This document shows, one piece after another, positions 37,868 to 45,753 of a DNA stretch of 64,000 nt. Within the stretch, counting starts at the first letter, position 1. Each line of letters opens with the position of its first letter. The notes beneath the pieces were generated by a model. That model was given only the letters and a program-made list of their open reading frames with translations, was not told the origin of the DNA and ran no database searches. Source of the stretch: Gammaproteobacteria bacterium (lineage in GTDB: Bacteria; Pseudomonadota; Gammaproteobacteria; Pseudomonadales; Azotimanducaceae); NCBI GenBank assembly GCA_003247835.1, contig QJYB01000024.1, positions 62,001 through 126,000 of the forward strand, given 5' to 3'. A program made the translations under genes and the position numbers.

Positions 37868-38458
37868 TCACTGCCGGCTCCGGTCCCCAGCAGGATCCAG
37901 CAGCCGACTGGCCCCGTGCCCCATCCGCTCGGCATGATCGAACACAGATGACACGGGTACGTCGAGCGGTTCCACCCGATCCGGCATCATGATCTGCACG
38001 ATCCCGGACCATGGGTTCGGAGCGCCCGGGAGGTACACCACTCGGCGCCCGTCCGCCAGCCTGTCGACCTCCAGACCGATGCGAGAGGAATCGCCGGTTG
38101 AGACGATCACCGGCGCCAGACCCGCGGTCGCCTCCGGCGTGAAACGGCTCGTCAGGCCTTTGAGCAGAACATAGCCGGGAACCCGATTGAGTACGGAGGT
38201 CTCCAGCCGCTGTGTCAGCCTGGTTACGGTGCGCGACCTGGCGATCAGCCCGAGCAGAAAGCAGAGCGCGACGACGAGCACGACGGCGAGCAGGTTTGCC
38301 ACCGCGAGGCCACCAACCGAGTCGATCGGGAGATCATCCGCGAGAGGCTCGGCCACCACGGCCATCATCTCTATCGCCTCCTCGATCAGGAGGCCGAAAA
38401 TCAGCAGCGGCAGGAGCAGCATGAGCCCGCCGATCAGCGTTGATCTGAAGAATTTCAT
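37868..38458 (-). CDS. DUF502-type membrane protein
   Basis: 196 residues with two membrane segments (about 8-25 and 55-72) and the DUF502 stretch VVYLPGAPNPWSGIVQIMMPDRVEPLDVPV. Function is unknown, though the family is widespread in bacteria and plants (LIKE-COV). It starts 55 bp after the tRNA-Lys 3' end on the same strand and probably shares its promoter. Confidence 0.85.
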   Translation of the reverse strand: MKFFRSTLIGGLMLLLPLLIFGLLIEEAIEMMAVVAEPLADDLPIDSVGGLAVANLLAVVLVVALCFLLGLIARSRTVTRLTQRLETSVLNRVPGYVLLKGLTSRFTPEATAGLAPVIVSTGDSSRIGLEVDRLADGRRVVYLPGAPNPWSGIVQIMMPDRVEPLDVPVSSVFDHAERMGHGASRLLDPAGDRSRQ

Positions 38459-38513
38459 CCATCCTGACCCGAGCGAAGCGTTCCCGCAGTGTAGACCAGG
38501 TTGGGGAGGGTGG

Positions 38514-38589
38514 TGGTGGGTCGTCTGGGGCTCGAACCCAGGACCAACGGGTTAAAAGCCCGGTGCTCTACCAGCTGAGCTAACGACCC
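38514..38589 (-). tRNA. tRNA-Lys (anticodon UUU)
   Basis: On the minus strand the 76-nt gene runs from GGGTCGTTAGCTCAGCTGG through the anticodon loop CTTTTAA (UUU) and the T-loop GGTTCGAGCC to ACGACCC-A-CCA. The acceptor arms GGGTCGT and ACGACCC pair fully, the discriminator is A and the CCA end is encoded. D-arm, anticodon arm and T-arm all fold. Confidence 0.97.
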
Positions 38590-38642
38590 TCTGCGAATCC
38601 GGTGCTCGAACGCCGTGGTCCGGCCCGGAAAAAAGAGCGCGA

Positions 38643-38671
38643 ATTGTAGTCACGACCTCCGGCGTAGACAA
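38643..38671 (-). promoter_or_regulatory. Promoter of tRNA-Lys
   Basis: On the minus strand TTGTCT (38666-38671) and TACAAT (38643-38648) are spaced by exactly 17 bp. Transcription would start near 38636, about 47 nt before the tRNA, and would also serve the DUF502 gene downstream. Confidence 0.75.
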
Positions 38672-38699
38672 GCCTTGGGGCCTCGTGCAGCCAGATGTG

Positions 38700-39545
38700 T
38701 CAGTTGGTATCGGCGTCACTGGCCAGTGCGATCAGGCGGAGGCGCGTCGCCTCGTCCGCCGGGAAGAAGGTCTCCACGGAAAGCTCCTCCAGGGTCACGT
38801 TCTGGGCGGCTCCGAAATGGGCCAGCATGGTGAACAGCCGATACCTGACACCGTCCTTCTCCATCACCATGGCGAGCGCGGGATCCGGCAGGGTCATCCA
38901 GTCCGGCTGCCGCCAGGCGTCCGGCGCGTCCGGATGTTCGCTGATTTCCCGGATCAGCACCGGCAGGAGTGGATCCCGGGGATTGACCAGCAGTGCCCGC
39001 CTGGCCCGGGCCAGAAAGCTGAAGGCGAGCTCCTGCCAGTTGACGATGTACGGCTTCAGACCGGCTTCCTCGAGACACAGGCGCGCCACCTGGAATTCGG
39101 TGGGTGCGCCGATGTCGGCCAGGGCCTGGAAGACGTCCACGAACTGGCCGAAGAATCGCAGCGCACCGTCGTTGGCCATCACCAGGTTCCAGCGGCCGTC
39201 CAGGACCAGCGCCGGGTAGGGCTCGTGGTGATCGAGCGTGGCCTTGAGCGCGGCCTGGAAGAGCGCCGTGCGCTGACCGTCGAGCGGGGTTTCCGGATAC
39301 GCGGGTGCGAATCCGGCGCTCTGCAGCAGCGCGTTCCGCTCCCGAAGCGGGATGTCCAGGGAGTCCGACAGGGCCAGCACCATGGCACGGCTCGGCCGCG
39401 ACCGCCCGGTTTCGAGAAAGCTGATGTGGCGCTGGGAGATTCCCGAGGCACTCGACAGACCCAGCTGGCTGACCCGCCGGTGGGCGCGCCAGTCCTTCAG
39501 CAGCGCGCCGAAATCCAGTGGCTCCTGCAGCGCGGCCTCACTCAT
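38700..39545 (-). CDS. HTH regulator with MmyB-like ligand-binding domain
   Basis: 281 residues. An Xre-type helix-turn-helix at about 12-65 (LLKDWRAHRRVSQLGLSSASGISQ, then FLETGRSRPSRAMV), followed by a MmyB-like domain (about 95-270) thought to bind a fatty acid or similar ligand, with DGRWNLVMANDGALRFF. Known MmyB regulators are autoregulatory. It is divergent from a DUF2834 gene, and the region between carries a phased ATTAC/GTAAT motif (39602-39630) that may be its operator. Confidence 0.88.
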   Translation of the reverse strand: MSEAALQEPLDFGALLKDWRAHRRVSQLGLSSASGISQRHISFLETGRSRPSRAMVLALSDSLDIPLRERNALLQSAGFAPAYPETPLDGQRTALFQAALKATLDHHEPYPALVLDGRWNLVMANDGALRFFGQFVDVFQALADIGAPTEFQVARLCLEEAGLKPYIVNWQELAFSFLARARRALLVNPRDPLLPVLIREISEHPDAPDAWRQPDWMTLPDPALAMVMEKDGVRYRLFTMLAHFGAAQNVTLEELSVETFFPADEATRLRLIALASDADTN

Positions 39546-39601
39546 GCTCCTGCTCCGGAAATCGTGAAGAGAGGAGTTTAGCGCGTGGTCGAATGCGCAC
39601 C

Positions 39602-39630
39602 ATTACCTTCGAAGTAATTGTCTGCATTAC
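39602..39630. promoter_or_regulatory. Phased ATTAC/GTAAT operator candidate
   Basis: ATTAC (39602-39606), 7 bp, GTAAT (39614-39618), 7 bp, ATTAC (39626-39630): three alternating half-sites every 12 bp, the first pair also enclosing TTCGAA. It lies in the 136-bp gap between the HTH gene and the divergent DUF2834 gene, where autoregulation is expected. Confidence 0.6.
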
Positions 39631-39681
39631 CAGTGATGCCTACTGTGGGAACACTCACTGCCACTGCCGACGGGAGGCAAC

Positions 39682-39999
39682 ATGAAAAACGTCTATCTGC
39701 TGCTGGCGATTGCGGGTGCCGTGGTGCCGTATCTCTTCTTTGCGGGCTTTTTCGCCGAATCGGGCCTGAATCCGGTCGGCTTCGTTGCGGCGGGGTTCGT
39801 GAACGGCGCTGCCGGCGGGTTCACTGCGGATGTGCTCATCTCCTCCGCGGTGTTCTGGGTATACCTCTTCAGCCGCCGGACGGGACCATCGCCCTGGCTG
39901 TTCGTGGTGCTGAATCTGGCCATCGGCCTGTCCTGCGCGTTGCCGGCCTATCTCTACGTTGTGACCCGGAACGCGGAAGGGGCCCCGGCGGCCGCCTAG
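39682..39999 (+). CDS. DUF2834 small membrane protein
   Basis: 105 residues with about three membrane segments, starting MKNVYLLLAIAGAVVPYLFF, a DUF2834 pattern, plus FVNGAAGGFTADVLISSAVFWVY in the middle. Function unknown. ATG at 39682 follows GGGAGG. It is divergent from the HTH regulator and probably its target. It converges with the 39996-40406 gene, overlapping by 4 bp. Confidence 0.82.
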   Translation: MKNVYLLLAIAGAVVPYLFFAGFFAESGLNPVGFVAAGFVNGAAGGFTADVLISSAVFWVYLFSRRTGPSPWLFVVLNLAIGLSCALPAYLYVVTRNAEGAPAAA

Positions 40000-40406
40000 T
40001 CGAAGCGATGGCGCTCGGTGTGACGGCCGAGCCAGTCCCAGATGGCCCGGTCGAGGGCGGCATCTTCGTCCTCGGCCCAGGCGTGGAGGTCGGTGAGCAG
40101 GCTGAGGCCACGGTCGAGCCAGGTATTGACCTCGGACAGCGTCAGATCCGCCGGCCGGCTGGCACTGAATGCCGCGCGGTCGTCGGCCCCCGGGGCGTGG
40201 GTCGCTGCCTCGAACAGGACGCGGATATCTTCACCGTCCTCCAGGCGACGGGCGGTACCCGACGCGAGCTCCTTTGCCAGCATGCCGAGCAGCATGGTGA
40301 TGATGCCCGTGTCGGCAATGGTGTAGGGGTCCGTTAGCTCCGGCAGAACGCGACTGCCGAGCCGTCCGGCGAGGTCCAGCAGGGCCTGCTCGGGACGGGG
40401 GATCAC
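39996..40406 (-). CDS. Unrecognised 136-residue partner of the phosphotransferase
   Basis: I do not recognise this protein. It is acidic, without membrane segments, and mostly helical (EQALLDLAGRLGSRVLPEL; LTLSEVNTWLDRGL). GTG at 40406 overlaps the phosphotransferase stop by 4 bp, so the two are translated together, and it may be a subunit or regulator of that kinase-like protein. A much longer antisense frame to 43193 is not real. Confidence 0.75.
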   Translation of the reverse strand: MIPRPEQALLDLAGRLGSRVLPELTDPYTIADTGIITMLLGMLAKELASGTARRLEDGEDIRVLFEAATHAPGADDRAAFSASRPADLTLSEVNTWLDRGLSLLTDLHAWAEDEDAALDRAIWDWLGRHTERHRFD

Positions 40407-41446
40407 AGCAGCGCCTCGGTGTACCGGTGGGGAGAGTCTGGGTGCAGGCGGTCCACCAGAATGCGGTTCTGCCGGTCCGTCATCATCCAGCCCGCCACGG
40501 CGAGGATCGGGTCCTTGCTGGTGCCGTGAGCGAAGTCCTCGCTGGAGGAAATCCAGATGGCCAGCCCCTTCAGCGATGCGAAGATCTGCCACCAGCGGAA
40601 GGCTTCCCGATCCACGGTCATGCCGCTGGCACCTTCCCAGAGGGACACCGCGTCTTTCCGCGACAGCAGCCCGCCTGCCAGATGCCGCTCCGGCCAGCCC
40701 CAGAGCGGATCCAGCGACCAGGCCAGATCCTCGAGCGGATCGCCGATGTGGGCCATCTCCCAGTCGAGCAGCGCCGGAATCTCTCCGGCCTCGTTGTAGA
40801 GGAAGTTCCCCGACCGGTAGTCGCCGTGCACCAGGCAGAGCCGGCCGGAAGGTTCCGGCAGGTGACGCGTGAGCCAGCGGATGGTGGCCTCGGCGACGGG
40901 TTGAGGCTGCAGCGCATCCGTGCGGATCACGTTGGCCCAGTACTCGAGCTCGCGACGGGCGGGGTGCTCGGGCACCGGCATGAAGTCGGTCAGGCCCAGA
41001 TCGTGCACGTCGCGCCGGGCGATCTCTCCGAGCAGGGTCCATTTCCGCGCCGCGATGCGGTGGCGCACCCGATAGAACGGCGGCGCCGCCAGGTTGGCGA
41101 TGGCCGTCTGGCAGCCGGTCACCTCGGCCATAAGTGAAAACGGCCGATCCAGCACGGTGACGTCCTCTTCGAGCAGCAGCGGCTCGGGGACCGGAATTCC
41201 AGCCCGCCAGGCGGCCTCGTAGGTCCGGTATTCGAGGGCGCGTTCGGTGTCGATCAGGCTCGACGGCGGGTCCCGGCGCAGGATCACGCCCCGCGGCGTG
41301 CCGTCTACCGACAGCCGGAGCCGATAGGTCTCCCGGGAGGCGCCGCCCGGAATCTGCTCGATGTGCTCCGCGGAAACATCCGCCGCCCACACCCGGGTGA
41401 GGTAGTCGGCGAGGCGTCGGGCGATGTCGTCGCGTGCAGGGTTCAT
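40403..41446 (-). CDS. APH/ACAD10-like phosphotransferase
   Basis: 347 residues of the aminoglycoside-phosphotransferase fold: N-lobe with IPGGASRETYRL, catalytic loop LVHGDYRSGNFLYN and metal site LLDWEMAHIGDPLEDL. In the ACAD10/11 branch, such kinases phosphorylate 4-hydroxyacyl-CoAs so that they can be oxidised; the many acyl-CoA and SDR genes around it fit this. Antibiotic resistance is less likely. ATG at 41446, divergent from the SDR operon. Confidence 0.88.
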   Translation of the reverse strand: MNPARDDIARRLADYLTRVWAADVSAEHIEQIPGGASRETYRLRLSVDGTPRGVILRRDPPSSLIDTERALEYRTYEAAWRAGIPVPEPLLLEEDVTVLDRPFSLMAEVTGCQTAIANLAAPPFYRVRHRIAARKWTLLGEIARRDVHDLGLTDFMPVPEHPARRELEYWANVIRTDALQPQPVAEATIRWLTRHLPEPSGRLCLVHGDYRSGNFLYNEAGEIPALLDWEMAHIGDPLEDLAWSLDPLWGWPERHLAGGLLSRKDAVSLWEGASGMTVDREAFRWWQIFASLKGLAIWISSSEDFAHGTSKDPILAVAGWMMTDRQNRILVDRLHPDSPHRYTEALL

Positions 41447-41558
41447 GGGCGGTCGGGCAGCAGTTCCCAGGTGATCGTCGAAAGGTAGCCCAGGGCTCCA
41501 TGCAATTGCTAGAGTCACGGTCCTGGGTCGTCCTGGACAATCTGTAGCGGGAGAACGG

Positions 41559-42386
41559 ATGGGGTCTGCACTCGAAGGACAGCACGCGCTCGTCACCGGC
41601 GGCGGCAGCGGCATTGGCCTCGCCAGCGCCCGCGCGCTGGCTGCGGATGGCGCGGAGGTCACCCTGGTGGGCCGCAGTGCGGAGAAGCTCGAGACCGCAC
41701 GTGCGTCCTTTCCGGCCGGCAGCGTGGTGCACGTGCATCCGGCCGACGTTGCCGACGAAGCGGCAGTGGCCGAGGCGATCCGGGCGGCGGATGCGCGCCG
41801 CTCCCTGACCATCGCCGTCGCCAATGCCGGCACCGGCGACATCGCCCCGCTGGTGGCGACAGACACCGCGCGCTGGCACAACGTGCTGGCCACCAATCTG
41901 GACGGCTGCATGTACACGTTCAAGCATGCGGCCCGTGCCATCGGCCGCGCCGGTGGCGGCGCCATGTGCGCCATCTCCTCCATTGCCGGTGTGCGCACCC
42001 ACCGTTTCATGCATGCCTACGGGGTCAGCAAGGCGGGCATCGACATGCTGGTCCGCGGTGCGGCGGACGAGCTGGGTGTGGCCGGCATCCGGGTCAACAG
42101 CGTCTGTCCGGGACTGGTGGACACGGACATCGCCCAGGGCCTGTTCGGCACGGAAGCGGTACTGGCGGATTATCTCGACTGCATGCCGCTCGGGCGCACG
42201 GGTGTGGTCGCTGACATCGCCAACGCAGTGCGTTTTCTCTGCGGACCGGAGTCGTCCTGGATCACCGGTGTGAATCTCTCTGTGGACGGCGGTCATCATC
42301 TGCGCCGCGGCCCGAACTACGAACCCTTCACCCGAGCTCTGTACGGTGACGAGATCACGGACGGGCGCTTCGACAATCTGGAGTAA
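41559..42386 (+). CDS. SDR-family oxidoreductase (first of operon)
   Basis: 275 residues with the NAD-binding TGGGSGIG (13-20), NAG (ANAGTG) and the YGVSK catalytic motif with Y and K. It is a classical short-chain dehydrogenase that oxidises or reduces an alcohol group. It begins a plus-strand operon with a second SDR 4 bp behind. The C-terminal extension PNYEPFTRALYGDEITDGR is longer than usual. The substrate is unknown. Confidence 0.9.
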   Translation: MGSALEGQHALVTGGGSGIGLASARALAADGAEVTLVGRSAEKLETARASFPAGSVVHVHPADVADEAAVAEAIRAADARRSLTIAVANAGTGDIAPLVATDTARWHNVLATNLDGCMYTFKHAARAIGRAGGGAMCAISSIAGVRTHRFMHAYGVSKAGIDMLVRGAADELGVAGIRVNSVCPGLVDTDIAQGLFGTEAVLADYLDCMPLGRTGVVADIANAVRFLCGPESSWITGVNLSVDGGHHLRRGPNYEPFTRALYGDEITDGRFDNLE

Positions 42387-42389
42387 CAC

Positions 42390-43166
42390 ATGAGTCTGAG
42401 TACGCTTTCCCGATCCATCGAGGGATCGGTCGCCATCGTCACCGGCGCCGCCAGCGGCATGGGGGCCGCTACCGCAAAGCTCTTCGCCGGGCAGGGAGCC
42501 CGCGTGGCCGCCATCGATGTCAACGCCGAGCCCCTCGCTGCCGTTGTCGGTGAGATCGAGGCTGCAGGCAGGGAGGCGAAGGGCTGGACCCTGGATCTGT
42601 CTGACGGCGCCGCCATCGCGCGGACCTTCGCTGAAATCGGCGACCACTTCGGCGCCATCGACATCCTGGTTAACAACGCCGGCATCTCCCGGTTCGCGCC
42701 CATCGATTCGGAAGACTACGAGGCGGCCTGGGACATCTCTCTGGCCGTGCTGCTCACCGCCCACACCCGCACCATCCGGGCGTCGCTGCCCCTGCTCAGG
42801 AAGTCGGCGCATCCCAGGATCGTCAATATCGCCTCCACCGAAGGGCTTGGCGCCACCAAGTTCGGCAGTCCCTACACGGCGGCGAAGACCGGCGTCATCG
42901 GGCTCACCCGGTCGCTCGCCGTGGAGCTCGGCGGTGAGGGAATCACGGTGAACTGCATCTGCCCCGGGCCCATTCACACGGGGATGACGAGCGGCATTCC
43001 CGACGAGGCCAAGGCCGAGTTCGCGCGTCGTCGCGTGGCGCTGAAGCGCTATGCGGACCCAGAGGAGGTCGCTCAGGCGACGCTCAGCCTGGTGCTGCCG
43101 GCGGCGAGCTTCATCACCGGCGTCGCCCTGCCGGTGGATGGTGGTCTGACGATCCGCAACGCGTGA
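42390..43166 (+). CDS. SDR-family oxidoreductase (second of operon)
   Basis: 258 residues with TGAASGMG, NNAG and YTAAKTG (YxxxK), ending in GVALPVDGG. A classical SDR of the FabG-like type. The stop overlaps the GTG of the MFS gene. It may act in sequence with the first SDR on a cyclic or hydroxyl compound taken up by the carrier; this is inferred from position. Confidence 0.92.
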   Translation: MSLSTLSRSIEGSVAIVTGAASGMGAATAKLFAGQGARVAAIDVNAEPLAAVVGEIEAAGREAKGWTLDLSDGAAIARTFAEIGDHFGAIDILVNNAGISRFAPIDSEDYEAAWDISLAVLLTAHTRTIRASLPLLRKSAHPRIVNIASTEGLGATKFGSPYTAAKTGVIGLTRSLAVELGGEGITVNCICPGPIHTGMTSGIPDEAKAEFARRRVALKRYADPEEVAQATLSLVLPAASFITGVALPVDGGLTIRNA

Positions 43167-44584
43167 GCGGCACACCGACCACGCAGTCCGCACCGGCGGG
43201 GCGCAACAACGGCCGCGTTTCCTGGCCCACCGTCTTCAGCTTCGGCATGCCCGGCATGGGTGCGGGTTACATGTACCTGATGCTGTCGCTGTACGTGATG
43301 AAGTTCGCGACCGACGTGCTGCTGATCGCGCCGGCCATCATGGGACTGATCTTCTCCGTGTCACGGATCTGGGATGCGATCTCGGATCCGCTGGTCGGTT
43401 ACCTCTCGGACCGGACCCGCATACGCTACGGCCGTCGACGATCCTGGATCCTGGCCAGCACCGTGCCCATAGGCGCTGCCTTCATCATGGTCTTTGCCCC
43501 GCCGCAGGGACTGTCGGCGGTGGGGCTGACCATATGGATGGGGGTGGCGGTGATCGGCTTCTATTCGGCCATGACCGTCTTCTTCGTGCCGCACCTGTCG
43601 CTCGGCGCCGAGCTGTCGTCGAACTACCACGAGCGCAGCCGGCTGTTCGGTGTGCGGCACGGGTTCTACACGTTCGGGTCCATTCTCTCGCTGATCAGCT
43701 TCTACATCCTCATCTCGGCGGAGCAGCAGGGACGGGAGGTGGTTCGCGAAACGGCCTACGAGCTCGCGCTGCTGGCCGCCGTCGTCATGGTGGTGCTGAT
43801 CCTGGTGTCGGTCCGTCAGCTGCGTGAGCGCATCGACTATCAGGGACGGGTCAACGCCAATCCGTTTCTCGCCTTCCGCGACGTCTGGCGCAATCCGCAC
43901 GCGCGGCTGCTGATCGTCGTCACGTTCATCGAGAACGTAGGCTCGGCGGCGATCGGCGCGCTGACGCTGTACGTCGCGCAGTACGTCGTCGGCGCGCCGC
44001 TGTGGGCGCCGATCATGATCCTCTGTTACATGATTCCCTCGTCGCTGTCTGTGCCTCTGTGGATCCCCCTGTCACGGCGCTTCGGCAAGGTCCGATTGTG
44101 GATGTTCTCCATGCTGCTGACCGGCTGCTCGTTCGGCTCCATGTTCGCGCTGCCGTTCCTCGACGGTGTGCCGGTCAAGATCTTCTACATCTGTGTCGCG
44201 GCAGTTTTTGCGGGTCTTGCCGCAGGGTGTGGCGGGACGCTGTCGCCATCCATACAGGGGGACGTGATCGACTACGACGAGATGATGACGGGCGAGCGCA
44301 AGGAGGGTTCCTATTTCGCCGCCTGGAACTTCGTCTACAAGGGTGCAACGGGCGTGATGCTGCTGCTGACCGGGTTCGTTCTGCAGCTGTCCGGCTTCGT
44401 GCCGAATCAGCCGCAGACCATGACGGTACAGGTGTCCATGGTCACTCTCTACGGAATCTTCCCGCTGGTGTGTTACGCCATCGGCGCGTTTCTGTTCCGC
44501 CGCTTCAGCCTCGACGAGGCCGAGCACGCCAGGATCCGTGCCACGCTCAACGAACGTCTGTCCGGAGAACGGGCGGCTTCGTGA
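43163..44584 (+). CDS. MFS carrier of the GPH (MelB-like) type
   Basis: 473 residues with twelve membrane segments and the loops DPLVGYLSDRTRIRYGRRRSW and EMMTGERKEGSYFAAWNFVYKG, hallmarks of glycoside-pentoside-hexuronide symporters. Members take up sugars or glycosides with Na+ or H+, though many are of unknown substrate. GTG at 43163 overlaps the SDR; the stop overlaps the lipoprotein gene. Confidence 0.9.
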   Translation: MSGTPTTQSAPAGRNNGRVSWPTVFSFGMPGMGAGYMYLMLSLYVMKFATDVLLIAPAIMGLIFSVSRIWDAISDPLVGYLSDRTRIRYGRRRSWILASTVPIGAAFIMVFAPPQGLSAVGLTIWMGVAVIGFYSAMTVFFVPHLSLGAELSSNYHERSRLFGVRHGFYTFGSILSLISFYILISAEQQGREVVRETAYELALLAAVVMVVLILVSVRQLRERIDYQGRVNANPFLAFRDVWRNPHARLLIVVTFIENVGSAAIGALTLYVAQYVVGAPLWAPIMILCYMIPSSLSVPLWIPLSRRFGKVRLWMFSMLLTGCSFGSMFALPFLDGVPVKIFYICVAAVFAGLAAGCGGTLSPSIQGDVIDYDEMMTGERKEGSYFAAWNFVYKGATGVMLLLTGFVLQLSGFVPNQPQTMTVQVSMVTLYGIFPLVCYAIGAFLFRRFSLDEAEHARIRATLNERLSGERAAS

Positions 44585-45744
44585 CGAGGTGGGCGGTCCC
44601 ACTGCTGCTCACACTGATCTCTGCCTGTGGCAGCGACGACGGATGGCTGGACCCGGGCCTGCCGGCGGGCAGCAGCGCACCACACCTCGCGATGACTCCG
44701 GACGGTGCCGCGGTTTTGAGCTACCTCGCGCCCGACGAGGCGGGTACCCGGCTCGGGTTCGTGGTGCTGCGAGGCGATGTCTGGAGCGAGCCGCAGCAGG
44801 TGGCCGCAGGGCAGAGCTGGTTCGTCAACTGGGCGAATGTACCGTCGGTGGTCCCAATCAGCGCAGATCTCTGGGCAGCCCACTGGCTCCGCCGCTCGGG
44901 TACTGCGCCCTATGCGTACGATGCCGTCGTGGCGACGTCCCGGGACGCCGGTCGAAGCTGGTCACCGGGGATCACCATCCACAGCGACAGTGCCCCCACG
45001 GAACACGGTTTTGTCAGTCTCTTCCCTGCTCCTGAGGGAGTCGGCGCGGTGTGGCTGGACGGCAGGCAGCTGACTTCGGAGCCTGAAGGCACCATGCAGC
45101 TCATGAGCGCCGTGCTCAGGGTTCCGGGTGGTACGGTCGTGGAGGAGCAGGTGGTGGATACGCGGGTCTGCGACTGCTGTCAGACCGACGTGGCCATGAC
45201 AGACCAGAGCCCGGCGGTCGTCTATCGGGACCGGTCGCCGGAAGACGTCCGGGATGTTGCGTTCAGCCGCCTGCGGTCCGGGGTCTGGGAGCCGGGTCGG
45301 ACCGTCGGCAAGGACGGCTGGCGGATCAGAGGCTGTCCCGTGAACGGTCCTGCGGTGGCGGCGAACGGCAGCCGCGTCGCCGTCGCCTGGTACACGGCGC
45401 ATCCGGAGCGGCGGGTGCAGGTGGCCTTCTCCCGGGATGGCGGGGAGACGTTTTCCGTGCCTGTCGATGTGCACGCCGAAGCGCCACTGGGAAGGGTGGA
45501 CGTCGTGCTCCTCGATACCGGTGGCGCGGTGGTCAGCTGGCTCGATGCGTTACCCGGACGCCTCAACTGTCGCCAGGTGGCGGCAGATGGCTCGCTGGGT
45601 CCACCGCGGGTGGTGGCCGATCTGTCGCCGGAACGGAACACCGGATTTCCGCAGATGATCCGCCTGGCTGACTCGCTGCTGTTCGCCTGGACGGACGTGC
45701 AGACCAACGGGATCAGGACCCGGCGGCTGCCGCTGACACCGTGA
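44581..45744 (+). CDS. Sialidase/BNR-fold lipoprotein with a CDCC motif
   Basis: 387 residues. A lipoprotein signal with C16 in LLTLISACGSDD, then repeated propeller-type strands and BNR-like boxes (SRDAGRSWSPG, SRDGGETFSVP). A cysteine cluster VCDCCQTD about in the middle could bind a metal or make disulphides. Sequence alone does not prove sialidase action; the Asp-box motifs are structural. It is coupled by a 4-bp overlap to the MFS gene. Confidence 0.75.
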   Translation: MTRWAVPLLLTLISACGSDDGWLDPGLPAGSSAPHLAMTPDGAAVLSYLAPDEAGTRLGFVVLRGDVWSEPQQVAAGQSWFVNWANVPSVVPISADLWAAHWLRRSGTAPYAYDAVVATSRDAGRSWSPGITIHSDSAPTEHGFVSLFPAPEGVGAVWLDGRQLTSEPEGTMQLMSAVLRVPGGTVVEEQVVDTRVCDCCQTDVAMTDQSPAVVYRDRSPEDVRDVAFSRLRSGVWEPGRTVGKDGWRIRGCPVNGPAVAANGSRVAVAWYTAHPERRVQVAFSRDGGETFSVPVDVHAEAPLGRVDVVLLDTGGAVVSWLDALPGRLNCRQVAADGSLGPPRVVADLSPERNTGFPQMIRLADSLLFAWTDVQTNGIRTRRLPLTP

Positions 45745-45753
45745 CACCGGCCC

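Noticed and set aside
40403..41446. Antibiotic-resistance phosphotransferase
   Set aside because: Its surroundings and the ACAD10-like motifs fit acyl metabolism better; no mobile element is near.
39996..43193. Antisense open frame of 1065 codons
   Set aside because: It runs against two well-supported SDR genes and a phosphotransferase; only its last 136 codons look like a gene. Long antisense frames are common in GC-rich DNA.
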